NCBI GenBank assembly: GCA_000434995.1
Contig: FR895318.1
Span: 124,522-151,630 of the forward strand
Direction of reading: 5' to 3'
From: Firmicutes bacterium CAG:341
GTDB lineage: Bacteria; Bacillota; Clostridia; Oscillospirales; Acutalibacteraceae
Length of the DNA: 27,109 nt
Below the pieces are notes generated by a model, which was given only the letters and a program-made list of their open reading frames with translations, made no database searches and was not told the origin of the DNA. Below, piece by piece: positions 15,536 through 23,735 of this stretch (position 1 is the stretch's first letter; each line of letters starts with the position of its first letter). The translations under genes were made by a program, and so were the position numbers.

Positions 15536-16918
15536 ATGGCACAGCTTTGGAAAGGCAGATTTAAAAAAGAACTTGCAAAAGAAACCAATGATTTTAACTC
15601 TTCAATCAAGTTCGACAGCAGAATGTTTGAAGAAGATATTAAGGGCAGTATTGCACATGCTACAATGCTCGGCGCAACGGGAATTATCGAAAAAAGTGAA
15701 AGTGACAAGATTGTTGACGGATTAAACGGTATTCTTGATGACATCAAGTCAGGCAAACTTGAAATAGATATGAGTGCCGAAGATATTCACACCTTTGTTG
15801 AGGGTGAACTTACCGCACGCCTCGGCCAAACAGGCAAAAGGCTTCATACCGCAAGGTCGCGTAACGACCAGGTAGCACTTGACATAAGAATGGTACTAAA
15901 AAAAGAAATTGATGAAATAAGCGAAAAACTTAAATCGCTTATTGAAGTTCTTTGCAACAAGGCAGAGGAAAACAAGACTGTTATTATGCCGGGTTACACC
16001 CATCTTCAAAGAGCACAGCCTATAACCTTCGGTCATCACCTTATGGCTTATGCATCAATGCTTCTTCGTGATATTGATAGGCTTGCAGACATTAAAAGAA
16101 GAATGAATGTTTTACCGCTTGGCTCCGGTGCGCTTGCAGGAACAACTTACCCGCTTGACAGAAATATGGTAGCCGAACTTTTAGGGTTTGACAGTGTATC
16201 GTCAAACAGCCTTGACGGTGTATCGGACAGAGATTTTTGCATTGAGCTTGCATCTGCGCTTTCGCTTATTATGGTTCATCTTTCACGCTTTAGTGAAGAA
16301 ATCATTATGTGGTGCAGCTGGGAATTCAAATTTGTGGAACTTGATGATGCATTTTCAACCGGTTCAAGCATTATGCCGCAAAAGAAAAACCCGGATATTG
16401 CTGAACTTGTAAGGGGCAAAAGCGGGCGTGTATTTGGTGATTTAACTGCACTTTTAACCGTGATGAAAGGTATCGCACTTGCATATAATAAAGATATGCA
16501 GGAGGATAAAGAAGCAATATTTGACGCTGTTGATACAGTTAAAATGTGCCTTAACGCTTTCACCCCGATGATTGATACAATGACCGTTCTTAAAGATAAT
16601 ATGAGAAATGCCGCAGCAAAGGGATTTATAAATGCTACCGACTGCGCAGATTACCTTGTAGGTAAGGGATTACCTTTCAGAGATGCGTACAAGGCAACAG
16701 GTGAGCTTGTTGCACTTTGCATTGATAAGGGGTTGACACTTGAAACACTCCCTATTGAAGAATATAAAGCAGTATGCGATATATTTGATGAGGGCGTATA
16801 CACCGCAATAAACCTTGAAAAATGCGTTAATGACAGGCTTGTTGAAGGCGGACCGAGCGTTTCAAGTATTGAAAATCAAATTAAAAAAGCAAGAAAAATA
16901 ATCGGAAATAACCGTTAA
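15536..16918 (+). CDS. argH: Argininosuccinate lyase
   Basis: The enzyme splits argininosuccinate into arginine and fumarate, the last step of arginine synthesis. At 460 residues it has normal length. It opens LWKGRF, has TARSRNDQVALD (106-116), PGYTHLQRAQP with His156, and the fumarase/aspartase signature GSSIMPQKKNPD at 276-287 carrying the mobile catalytic-loop serine. It is probably co-transcribed with argG. A hairpin GTGCGTTC/GAACGCAC (16927-16934 and 16946-16953) follows its stop. Confidence 0.97.
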   Translation: MAQLWKGRFKKELAKETNDFNSSIKFDSRMFEEDIKGSIAHATMLGATGIIEKSESDKIVDGLNGILDDIKSGKLEIDMSAEDIHTFVEGELTARLGQTGKRLHTARSRNDQVALDIRMVLKKEIDEISEKLKSLIEVLCNKAEENKTVIMPGYTHLQRAQPITFGHHLMAYASMLLRDIDRLADIKRRMNVLPLGSGALAGTTYPLDRNMVAELLGFDSVSSNSLDGVSDRDFCIELASALSLIMVHLSRFSEEIIMWCSWEFKFVELDDAFSTGSSIMPQKKNPDIAELVRGKSGRVFGDLTALLTVMKGIALAYNKDMQEDKEAIFDAVDTVKMCLNAFTPMIDTMTVLKDNMRNAAAKGFINATDCADYLVGKGLPFRDAYKATGELVALCIDKGLTLETLPIEEYKAVCDIFDEGVYTAINLEKCVNDRLVEGGPSVSSIENQIKKARKIIGNNR

Positions 16919-16926
16919 AATAAAAA

Positions 16927-16953
16927 GTGCGTTCTCTTAATACGGGAACGCAC
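16927..16953 (+). terminator. Hairpin after argH
   Basis: GTGCGTTC at 16927-16934 pairs with GAACGCAC at 16946-16953. There is no T-run after it, so it may be a 3-prime end stabiliser or the first part of the repeat complex that follows. Confidence 0.45.
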
Positions 16954-16955
16954 AT

Positions 16956-17046
16956 CAGCGTGTAGAAAAAGCCAAATTATAAATTTCTACACGCTGTAAG
17001 ACTTTGAGAAAGTGAGATAAATTTTGTATTTTGTGAGCGGGAGCTG
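16956..17046 (+). repeat. Copy 1 of a 74-bp repeat, with an extra inverted arm
   Basis: Bases 16973-17046 match 18327-18400 at 71 of 74 positions. This copy also has an upstream arm CAGCGTGTAGAAA (16956-16968) complementary to TTTCTACACGCTG (16984-16996) inside the repeat, forming a 13-bp hairpin. It lies between argH and hemW and is followed by a terminator. I see no coding potential in it. Confidence 0.8.
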
Positions 17047-17049
17047 GCA

Positions 17050-17079
17050 CCCGATAGTTTGGCTATCGGGTTGTTTTTT
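17050..17079 (+). terminator. Rho-independent terminator before hemW
   Basis: CCCGATAG (17050-17057), loop TTTGG, CTATCGGG (17063-17070), then TTGTTTTTT. It would end the argGH transcript 14 bp before the hemW start, so hemW needs either read-through or a promoter in the repeat. Confidence 0.8.
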
Positions 17080-17093
17080 AGGTGGAATGAATT

Positions 17094-18128
17094 ATGAAAA
17101 ACAAAGCAGGACTTTATATACACATTCCCTTTTGCAAATCAAAATGCCCTTATTGTGATTTTTACTCTGTAAAATATGATGAAAGCCTTGCGGAGAAATA
17201 CACAGATGAGTTAATCAAAACTATGGGCGATTACACCGGTGAATTTGATACGGTGTACTTTGGCGGCGGAACTCCGTCAATATTAGATTATAACTTAATC
17301 GGCAAGATATTATCGGCAGTAAAAGAACATTTTGATATTGACAAAAATGCCGAAATCACCATAGAATGCAACCCATCAAAAAATCTTGAAAAAGACTTTT
17401 ACAACTATGCCGAATACGGAATAAACAGAGTGAGCATAGGTATGCAAAGTGCAAGAAATGAAGAACGCTTTGCCCTTGGCAGAAGTGCGGGGAAGGCAGA
17501 AGTTAAAAAAGCTGTATTTGACGCCAAGGCGGCCGGAATAACCAATATCAGCCTTGATGTTATGCTTGGCACTCCGAAGCAAAGCCTTGCCTCACTTGAA
17601 GAAACATTTGAATTTATTGATAAAATGAATGTAAGCCACATAAGTGCATATATGCTGAAAATTGAAGAAGGCACACGCTTTTACGATATTAAAGAAAGAC
17701 TTGCACTGCCGAATGAAGACACTGTTTGCGAAATGTATTTAAAAACAATATCATCCCTAAAATCACTCGGCTTTAATCAATATGAAATAAGCAATTTTTC
17801 AAAACCGTCATTTGAAAGCCGGCACAATACAAAATATTGGATATTGGATGATTATTTAGGCTTGGGCAAAAGTGCACATTCGTTTTGGGGCGGCAAGAGA
17901 TTTTATTATGATACAGATTGGTCGCTGAAAAGCGAGGGCGAAGTCGACTATGAAGAAGAGAGGATAATGCTCGGATTAAGACTTAACAAAGGGATTGACA
18001 AAAAATTTATTAAAAAGGACTTTTCATCATTTATAAAAATGGGATTGATGAAAGAAACGGGCAATAATATAGCACTGACGCCCGAAGGAATGTTAGTATC
18101 CAATTTAATAATCAGCGAACTTTTGTAA
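17094..18128 (+). CDS. hemW: HemW-like radical SAM protein (heme chaperone family)
   Basis: The protein begins with the radical SAM motif C-x3-C-x2-C (Cys14, Cys18, Cys21 in IPFCKSKCPYCDFYS), followed by TVYFGGGTPS and RVSIGMQS, and a C-terminal HemN-type region around YWILDDYLGLGKSAHSFWGG. The C-x3-C-x2-C spacing without the additional HemN cysteine fits HemW, often annotated as oxygen-independent coproporphyrinogen oxidase. At 344 residues it is slightly short. The start has AGGTGGA at good distance. A small DUF3787-like gene follows 22 bp after its stop. Confidence 0.9.
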   Translation: MKNKAGLYIHIPFCKSKCPYCDFYSVKYDESLAEKYTDELIKTMGDYTGEFDTVYFGGGTPSILDYNLIGKILSAVKEHFDIDKNAEITIECNPSKNLEKDFYNYAEYGINRVSIGMQSARNEERFALGRSAGKAEVKKAVFDAKAAGITNISLDVMLGTPKQSLASLEETFEFIDKMNVSHISAYMLKIEEGTRFYDIKERLALPNEDTVCEMYLKTISSLKSLGFNQYEISNFSKPSFESRHNTKYWILDDYLGLGKSAHSFWGGKRFYYDTDWSLKSEGEVDYEEERIMLGLRLNKGIDKKFIKKDFSSFIKMGLMKETGNNIALTPEGMLVSNLIISELL

Positions 18129-18150
18129 ATAATACCCTTGGGGTGAATTT

Positions 18151-18336
18151 ATGAAAGAAGACAAATACAAGAAAAAATATAACCTTAACAAAAACAATGA
18201 CTTAACAAATAAATATTTGACTTCCATATCAAATCCGACTGTACAGCCTGACAGAAAAACCGAAATGGGTGTACCTATACCGGATACTCAAAATGTGGAA
18301 TATTCAAAGGAATACGAAGAAGAAAACAAATTATAA
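18151..18336 (+). CDS. Small DUF3787-like protein, 61 aa
   Basis: The polar, basic-then-acidic protein ends with VPIPDTQNVEYSKEYEEENKL. The pattern V-P-x-P-x2-x-V-x2-[AS]-K-E-[WY] resembles the C-terminal part of DUF3787 proteins, small Clostridia proteins of unknown role. The assignment is from memory. GGGGTGA is a good ribosome site, and the short gap to hemW suggests one transcript. The last codons and stop (AAA TTA TAA) lie inside copy 2 of the 74-bp repeat, so the C-terminus has been shaped by that element. Confidence 0.6.
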   Translation: MKEDKYKKKYNLNKNNDLTNKYLTSISNPTVQPDRKTEMGVPIPDTQNVEYSKEYEEENKL

Positions 18337-18400
18337 ATTTCTACACGCTGGTAGACTTTGAGAAAGTGAGATAAATTTTGTATTTTGCGAGCGGGAGCTG
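18327..18400 (+). repeat. Copy 2 of the 74-bp repeat
   Basis: Bases 18327-18400 match 16973-17046 with three substitutions and no gap. The similarity stops sharply on both sides: the left neighbour is coding sequence, and on the right GAGCTG is followed by different DNA. AAGTGAG inside it can pair with CTCACTT (18408-18414) just beyond it. The first bases encode the end of the 61-residue protein. Confidence 0.8.
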
Positions 18401-18419
18401 TTTTATTCTCACTTGCTAC

Positions 18420-18494
18420 GAAACAGTACACTGTACTGTTTCTGCCAAATTCATAAATGAATTTGGAGCCTCGTGTCTCTTGTGCTTCGCACAA
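18420..18494. repeat. Cluster of three perfect hairpins
   Basis: Three palindromes follow one another: GAAACAGTAC/GTACTGTTTC (18420-18442), CCAAATTCAT/ATGAATTTGG (18445-18466) and TTGTGC/GCACAA (18480-18494). Stems are 10, 10 and 6 bp with loops of 2 or 3 nt. None is followed by a T-run, so they do not look like terminators. The pattern suits nested miniature palindromic elements. A TATAAT at 18544-18549 before the HD gene is the only promoter-like signal nearby. Confidence 0.65.
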
Positions 18495-18566
18495 TTCACT
18501 CTCATTTAATGGAATATAACTTTTATTTTTTTCTTATTTGCTATATAATAGGCAAGAGGTGACGAT

Positions 18567-19064
18567 ATGGATAAGCTTTTTAATCTTCAAAAAAATATGG
18601 TGGAATATTACAAGGGTGATGCTAAAAGAATACAGCATTTTACCAAAGTTCACTCATTTGCAAAATTTATCGGTTTGGGTGAAAATCTTGATGAGCATAC
18701 ACAGTTTATTTTGGAGTCTGCCGCTTTAACGCACGATATAGGAATTAAAATTTCCGAGGAAAAGTATGGCGACTGCAATGGCAGACACCAAGAAATTGAA
18801 GGCCCTGCCGAAGCTGAAAAAATGTTAAATGTGCTTGACTATGACGGGGAAGATATAAAACGCATTTGTTATTTAATTTCACATCATCATACATATAAAG
18901 ATATTGATGCATTAGATTTGCAAATACTTATTGAAGCAGACTTTCTTGTTAACTTATATGAAGATAATGCCACGATTGGTGTAATAAATACAGCATTTAG
19001 CAAGATTTTCAAAACAAATACGGGCAAATATTTGTGCAAAGTAATGTATAATTTGGAAACTTAA
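18567..19064 (+). CDS. HD-domain phosphohydrolase
   Basis: The 165-residue protein carries the HD metal motif H...HD...D: His29 (KVHSFAKF), His56-Asp57 (LTHDIGI), a His cluster at 106-108 (SHHHTY) and Asp125 (EADFLV). Helical HD proteins of this size usually act on nucleotides or phosphate esters; the substrate cannot be inferred. AGAGGTGA is a good ribosome site. It stands alone between the hairpin cluster and the ABC importer. Confidence 0.85.
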   Translation: MDKLFNLQKNMVEYYKGDAKRIQHFTKVHSFAKFIGLGENLDEHTQFILESAALTHDIGIKISEEKYGDCNGRHQEIEGPAEAEKMLNVLDYDGEDIKRICYLISHHHTYKDIDALDLQILIEADFLVNLYEDNATIGVINTAFSKIFKTNTGKYLCKVMYNLET

Positions 19065-19072
19065 AAAAATGC

Positions 19073-19101
19073 TTGATTTTTCTTTTCGTGTTTGTTATAA
19101 T
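19073..19101 (+). promoter_or_regulatory. Promoter of the amino-acid ABC importer
   Basis: TTGATT (19073-19078) and TATAAT (19096-19101) are separated by 17 bp; the leader is about 55 nt. No riboswitch or T-box element is visible in it. Confidence 0.75.
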
Positions 19102-19163
19102 TAAAACATCAATTTAGCGTGGCAAAGCGTTAATGTGAAAAATCACGAAAGTAGGATTTAAAG

Positions 19164-20006
19164 ATGAAAAAGTTTTTATCAGTTATTTTAGCACTTGCAA
19201 TGGTTGCTTGTGTAGTTGCGGGATTTGCAGGCTGCTCAAAATCAGGAAAAGATGAGAATGCGGCTTCTTCAACAAGCCAGAGTGATTCAACTGTTAAAAC
19301 AGTCGCAGACCTTGATAAAGTTAAGGATGCAAATAAGCTTGTTATCGGTATTACAGATTATGAACCTATTGATTACCAAGATAAAGACGGTAAGTGGATT
19401 GGTTTTGATGCTGACCTTTCAAGAGCAGTTGCTCAAAAAATGGGTATTGATGTTGAATTTGTAGTTATCAACTGGGATAATAAGTTTATTGAACTTAATT
19501 CAGGTACAATTGACTGTATTTGGAACGGTATGACTGTATCAGATTCAGTTAAAACAAACTGTGACATTTCTGATGCTTATGCAGGTAACAGCCAGGTTGT
19601 AGTTATGAAGAAAGATTCACTTTCAAAGTATGCTGATGCAGATGCTATCAAAAATGCTAATTTAACTATCGCAGTTGAAAAAGGCTCTGCAGGTGAGGCA
19701 GAAGCAAAGAAGCTTTCAAAAAATGTTGTTTCACTTTCAGCTCAGTCAGATGCACTTAAAGAAGTAAAATCAGGCACAGCAGATGCTTGTATTATTGACT
19801 CAACAATGGCTAACTCAATGACCAAAGAGGGAACAGATTTTTCAAACCTCGGTTATTCTGTTTCTCTTACAACTGAAGAATATGCGGTAGGCTTCAGAAA
19901 AGGTTCTGACCTTACAGCAGAAGTTAACAGAATTCTTGGCGAACTTAAAACAGACGGTACAATGGATAAGCTTTCAAAGCAGTACGGTGTTAACCTTGCT
20001 AAATAA
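19164..20006 (+). CDS. Amino-acid ABC transporter substrate-binding lipoprotein
   Basis: A lipoprotein signal (lipobox GFAGC, Cys24) anchors the 280-residue protein outside the membrane. The mature part is a family 3 solute-binding protein: LVIGITDYEPIDYQDKDG, GFDADLSRAVA, and the NWDNKFIELNSGTIDCIWNGMT stretch typical of binding proteins for polar amino acids such as cystine or glutamine. A Ser/Thr/Asp-rich linker follows the Cys. It is the first gene of a three-gene importer; a stem-loop after it probably keeps its mRNA more abundant than the rest. Confidence 0.93.
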   Translation: MKKFLSVILALAMVACVVAGFAGCSKSGKDENAASSTSQSDSTVKTVADLDKVKDANKLVIGITDYEPIDYQDKDGKWIGFDADLSRAVAQKMGIDVEFVVINWDNKFIELNSGTIDCIWNGMTVSDSVKTNCDISDAYAGNSQVVVMKKDSLSKYADADAIKNANLTIAVEKGSAGEAEAKKLSKNVVSLSAQSDALKEVKSGTADACIIDSTMANSMTKEGTDFSNLGYSVSLTTEEYAVGFRKGSDLTAEVNRILGELKTDGTMDKLSKQYGVNLAK

Positions 20007-20038
20007 TTCTAATAATTTTTAACATTGTAATATTTGTC

Positions 20039-20067
20039 AGGCAGAGGGCTTTCAATGCTCTCTGCCT
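20039..20067 (+). terminator. Stem-loop between binding protein and permease genes
   Basis: An 11-bp stem (AGGCAGAGGGC with GCTCTCTGCCT, one G-T pair) with a 7-nt loop lacks a clear T-run. Such structures between binding-protein and permease genes commonly stabilise the upstream mRNA or cause partial termination. Confidence 0.6.
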
Positions 20068-20108
20068 AATTTGCTGAATAGCAGTAATGATTTTGGGAGG
20101 AAATATGT

Positions 20109-20768
20109 ATGGGAACATCGTTTTGGCAGATAACCCTTGAACTTTTAAAAGGTTTTTGGGTGAACTTCAAGCTTTTCGGTATAACCCTTGTTTGCGCTTT
20201 GCCTTTAGGACTTATATTGAGTTTCGGCTCAATGTCTAAATTTAAGCCGATTAAATATCTTGTTAAATTACTTGTTTGGATAATTCGCGGTACACCGCTT
20301 ATGCTTCAAATCATAGTTGTATTTTACGGTCCGGGTCTTCTTTTCGGTATGCAAGTTGGCAATGATTACCGTTTTAAAGCCGCTGTTATAGCGTTTATTA
20401 TTAACTATTCTTGCTATTTTTCGGAAATTTACCGTGGCGGTATAGAAAGTATACCTAAAGGTCAGCAGGAAGCCGGGCTTGTGCTTGGCATGACTAAGAG
20501 CCAGATATTTTTTAAAGTTACACTTTTGCAAGTTATTAAAAATATTGTGCCGCCTATGAGTAATGAAATTATTACCCTTGTTAAAGATACTTCTCTTGCA
20601 AGAACTATTGCTATTATTGAAGTTATCCGTGTCGGTGAAGATTATATTACATCTTCAGGTCTTTTCTGGCCGCTGTTTTATACAGGTGCATTTTATCTTG
20701 TATTCTGCGGAATTCTTACAATTCTTTTCGGCCAAATTGAAAAGAAACTCAGTTATTTTAATTCTTAA
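20109..20768 (+). CDS. Amino-acid ABC transporter permease
   Basis: The 219-residue inner-membrane protein has about five membrane segments and the HisM/GlnP-type signature. IIRGTPLMLQI is the conserved entry, and the EAA loop EAGLVLGMTKSQIFFKVTLLQ (about 121-141) contacts the ATPase. NEIITLVKDTSL follows as in polar amino-acid permeases. GGAGG precedes the ATG at 20109; an ATG four bases earlier is out of frame. The ATPase gene follows after 14 bp. Confidence 0.93.
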   Translation: MGTSFWQITLELLKGFWVNFKLFGITLVCALPLGLILSFGSMSKFKPIKYLVKLLVWIIRGTPLMLQIIVVFYGPGLLFGMQVGNDYRFKAAVIAFIINYSCYFSEIYRGGIESIPKGQQEAGLVLGMTKSQIFFKVTLLQVIKNIVPPMSNEIITLVKDTSLARTIAIIEVIRVGEDYITSSGLFWPLFYTGAFYLVFCGILTILFGQIEKKLSYFNS

Positions 20769-20782
20769 GGAGGTTAAGCTTT

Positions 20783-21538
20783 ATGGCATTTTTAGAAGTA
20801 AACAATATCAAAAAAAGCTTTGGTAAAAATGAAATACTCAAGGGCATAAGCTTTGACCTTCAAAAAGGTGAAGTTCTCTCAATTATAGGCTCTTCGGGTT
20901 CGGGCAAAACAACACTTCTTCGCTGTATTAACTTTCTTGAATTTGCCGAGGAGGGAACTGTTAAGGTTAACGGAGAAGTTATTTATAACGGTGAAACAGA
21001 TAAAAAGCTTAAAGAAAAAGATTTGCGAGAGAAAAGGCTTCATTTTGGTTTGGTATTCCAAGATTTTAATCTGTTTCCACAATATGATGTTTTGCAAAAT
21101 CTTACTCTTGCTCCGTCTTTGCTTAAAATGGGAACTAAAGATGAACTTGAAGCTCAAGCAAGAGAAATTATAAAGAAAGTCGGCTTGGAAGACAGAATCA
21201 ACCACTATCCTTGCCAGCTTTCAGGCGGGCAAAAGCAGCGTGTGGCTATTGCAAGAGCGCTTATGCTTAAACCGGATATTCTTTGTTTTGATGAACCTAC
21301 ATCTGCGCTTGACCCTGAACTTACCGGTGAGGTGCTTAAGGTTATTAAAAGTCTTAAAACAGGAAACAGCACAATGATTGTTGTTACTCACGAAATGGAA
21401 TTTGCAAAAAATGTTTCTGATAAAGTTATATTTATGGCTGATGGTGTTATTGAAGAATACGGTGAGCCGCAAAAACTTTTTGAAAATCCAGAAAGTGATA
21501 AGCTTAAAACTTTTTTAAATAATGCACTCGATATATAA
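20783..21538 (+). CDS. Amino-acid ABC transporter ATP-binding protein
   Basis: The 251-residue ATPase energises the importer. Walker A is GSSGSGKT (36-43), the Q-loop lies in VFQDFNLFPQ, the signature is LSGGQKQR, Walker B is ILCFDEPTSALDP, and the switch histidine is in VVTHEM. It belongs to the GlnQ/HisP polar amino-acid group. No terminator is visible before the M28 peptidase gene, but that gene has its own promoter. Confidence 0.95.
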   Translation: MAFLEVNNIKKSFGKNEILKGISFDLQKGEVLSIIGSSGSGKTTLLRCINFLEFAEEGTVKVNGEVIYNGETDKKLKEKDLREKRLHFGLVFQDFNLFPQYDVLQNLTLAPSLLKMGTKDELEAQAREIIKKVGLEDRINHYPCQLSGGQKQRVAIARALMLKPDILCFDEPTSALDPELTGEVLKVIKSLKTGNSTMIVVTHEMEFAKNVSDKVIFMADGVIEEYGEPQKLFENPESDKLKTFLNNALDI

Positions 21539-21557
21539 TGTGAATCAGTGTTAATTA

Positions 21558-21586
21558 TTGACGAAAAAGAATATTTGTGGTTTAAT
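21558..21586 (+). promoter_or_regulatory. Promoter of the M28 peptidase gene
   Basis: TTGACG (21558-21563) and TTTAAT (21581-21586) are separated by 17 bp, 50 bp before the ATG; the ribosome site is CAGGAGGAA. Confidence 0.65.
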
Positions 21587-21635
21587 ATAGATATATTTAC
21601 TTTGTGTAATAAGAAAATATACAGGAGGAATAGGA

Positions 21636-22874
21636 ATGGATTTAAAGAACATTATTAACAAAAAGGGTGAGTATGCAGATTATATGCTCAAAGAGATTAC
21701 TCATATCTGCAAGGATATGGATAAGCGTGACCCGGGTTCAAAGGGTGAAAAGCAGGCTTGTGAGTATATGGCTGATGTGCTTAAAAATGAATGTGGCTGT
21801 GAAAGAACCGATGTTGAAAGCTTTAAAGAAAATCCGGGTTCGTTTTTCGGTTGGATTTATTTCACAATCACTTTTGTTTTAGCTGCAATCGTACTTTTCT
21901 TTTTCTGCCCGATTATTTCGGCTTTGCTTATTGTGTTAGGACTTGCAATCGTTCTTTTGGAATTTGGATTTTACAAAAAATGTGTTGATAGATTTTTCCC
22001 TGAAAAAACAGGACATAATGTAACCGCAGTAAAAAAATGTTCAGGCGAAGTTAAACGCCGCATATTTTTTAACGGTCACCCTGACGCCGCTTGGGAATGG
22101 CCTGTAAACTATGCTTTGGGCGGTGTTGGCTTTGAAGCACACGCTATTATTTGCGGTATCGGTGCCGTTTATTATCTTGTTCTTTCAATTTTGGCAACTG
22201 TTAAAAATGCAGCTTTCGGTATGATTGGCTCTGATACCAATCTTTTCAAAATGGCATTGTGGGGACTTATCTTTGTTCCTTTCCTTGTCGGCCTTTATTG
22301 GATGTGGAATGAAAAGAGAATAGTTGACGGTGCTAATGATAACCTTTCAGGCTGCTATATGGGTATCGCTGTTCTTAAAGCACTCGCAGATGAGGGAATA
22401 ACTCTTGAAAATACAGAAGTAGGTGTTATTCTTTCAGGCAGTGAGGAAGCCGGACTTCGCGGTTCAAAAGCTTGGTGTGAAGCTCATAAGGGTGAATTTG
22501 ATGATGTTCCTACAATTATTCTTTCTTATGATACAATTCACGACCCTAAATATCTTATGACAAATTATCGTGACCTCAACGGTACTGTTAAGGTTGATAA
22601 GGCTGTATCTGATTTATTTATGGAATCTGCCGCTGACCTTAATATTCCTTGTAAAAAAGGTTGGGTTCCGCCACTCGGCGGTGCTACCGATTCGGCAGCA
22701 TTTGCACAGGCAGGCTTCCGTGCTACCGGTATAACAGGTCTTAACCATAAGCTTGAAGATTATTATCACACAAGAAGAGATACATATGATAATATGAACC
22801 TTCAAGGACTTGCAGATTGCTTTGCAATCAGTGTTAAGGCACTTGAAAAATTTGATAACGGTAAAGAAGTTTAA
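21636..22874 (+). CDS. Membrane-embedded M28 family metallopeptidase
   Basis: The 412-residue protein has all M28 zinc ligands in order: His148-x-Asp150 (NGHPDAAW), Asp235 (GANDNLSG), Glu270-Glu271 (SGSEEAG), Asp299 (SYDTIHD) and His378 (YYHTRRD). Two membrane segments lie near 71-110 before the catalytic part, and two more (about 166-190 and 206-225) are inserted between His148/Asp150 and Asp235, where normal M28 enzymes have only a short loop. There is no signal peptide. It is probably an aminopeptidase working at the membrane; the active-site side is unclear from charge distribution. It ends at a bidirectional terminator. Confidence 0.88.
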   Translation: MDLKNIINKKGEYADYMLKEITHICKDMDKRDPGSKGEKQACEYMADVLKNECGCERTDVESFKENPGSFFGWIYFTITFVLAAIVLFFFCPIISALLIVLGLAIVLLEFGFYKKCVDRFFPEKTGHNVTAVKKCSGEVKRRIFFNGHPDAAWEWPVNYALGGVGFEAHAIICGIGAVYYLVLSILATVKNAAFGMIGSDTNLFKMALWGLIFVPFLVGLYWMWNEKRIVDGANDNLSGCYMGIAVLKALADEGITLENTEVGVILSGSEEAGLRGSKAWCEAHKGEFDDVPTIILSYDTIHDPKYLMTNYRDLNGTVKVDKAVSDLFMESAADLNIPCKKGWVPPLGGATDSAAFAQAGFRATGITGLNHKLEDYYHTRRDTYDNMNLQGLADCFAISVKALEKFDNGKEV

Positions 22875-22877
22875 TAT

Positions 22878-22919
22878 AAAAAGCGATGAAGAAAAATCAA
22901 ATTCTTCATCGCTTTTTTT
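22878..22919. terminator. Bidirectional terminator between M28 and Fe-S genes
   Basis: A perfect 16-bp stem (AAAAAGCGATGAAGAA, 22878-22893, with its complement at 22902-22917) has an 8-nt loop and T-runs on both strands. It serves the two convergent genes. Confidence 0.92.
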
Positions 22920-23625
22920 AGTCATTTATTATTTTTCCGTCAATGCTGATTGTTACAACTTGCCACGGTAAAAATTTACCGCTTTGTTTAATGGCTTCTT
23001 TTGCCGCATATTCAAGTCCGCCGCAGCAAGGCACTTCCATACGCACAATCGTTACGCTTTTGATATTGTTTTGCTTAATTATTTGAGTAAGTTTTTCGCT
23101 GTAATCAATATCATCAAGCTTCGGACAGCCGATAATCGTAATTTTGCCTTTCATAAATTCATTGTGCATATTTGCATAGGCATATGCGGTACAGTCAGCC
23201 GCAATAAGCAAATTTGCATTATCAAAATACGGTGCGTTTACAGGTACAAGCTTTATTTGGCAAGGCCATTGACCGAGCTGTGATTTATTGAAGCTTGCCG
23301 CACTTTTTTCAATATCTTCACTTAATCTGTTAAAAGTGTGTGCCATACTTGATGGGCAAGTGTGAAAAACTTCTTTTTTATCTTGCTTCTTTTTCATATT
23401 TGCTTCAACAGCTTCTCTGTCATATTCAAGCGCTTCCCTTTCAACAAATGTGATAGCACCGGTAGGGCAGGTCGGCAGGCAATCGCCGAGTCCGTCGCAA
23501 TAATCATCACGCAAAAGCTTTGCCTTTCCGTTTACCATTGCGATTGCGCCCTCGTGGCACGCATTTGCACAAGCACCGCAACCGTTGCACTTGTTTTCAT
23601 CTATTTGAATGATTCTTCTAATCAT
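22918..23625 (-). CDS. Ferredoxin-like 4Fe-4S protein with C-terminal cysteine domain
   Basis: Residues 1-60 are a two-cluster ferredoxin domain: C13-x2-C16-x2-C19-x3-C23 is complete, while the second site reads C43-DGLGD-C49-LPT-C53-P, with Leu46 where a cysteine is usual. The remaining part has further cysteines (HTCPSS, IIGCPKLDD, VPCCGG) that could bind another cluster. Similar proteins are annotated only as 4Fe-4S binding proteins, and an electron-transfer role is inferred. I start at 23625, where GGAGTTG stands 8 nt upstream and the protein begins MIRRIIQIDENKCNGCG; an upstream in-frame ATG at 23697 would add 24 unlikely residues. Length is 235. Confidence 0.82.
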   Translation of the reverse strand: MIRRIIQIDENKCNGCGACANACHEGAIAMVNGKAKLLRDDYCDGLGDCLPTCPTGAITFVEREALEYDREAVEANMKKKQDKKEVFHTCPSSMAHTFNRLSEDIEKSAASFNKSQLGQWPCQIKLVPVNAPYFDNANLLIAADCTAYAYANMHNEFMKGKITIIGCPKLDDIDYSEKLTQIIKQNNIKSVTIVRMEVPCCGGLEYAAKEAIKQSGKFLPWQVVTISIDGKIIND

Positions 23626-23735
23626 ATAAACAACTCCAAAATTAAATTCACATCTAATGTGTGGTCTGATTATATCAAATAAAAATCGAATTCGCAAATA
23701 AAAATCATAAATTATTCCAAAGTAAGTTTTACCAT

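Noticed and set aside
23626..23697. N-terminal extension of the Fe-S protein
   Set aside because: The extra 24 residues are unlike the family, and the ribosome site GGAGTTG fits the ATG at 23625.
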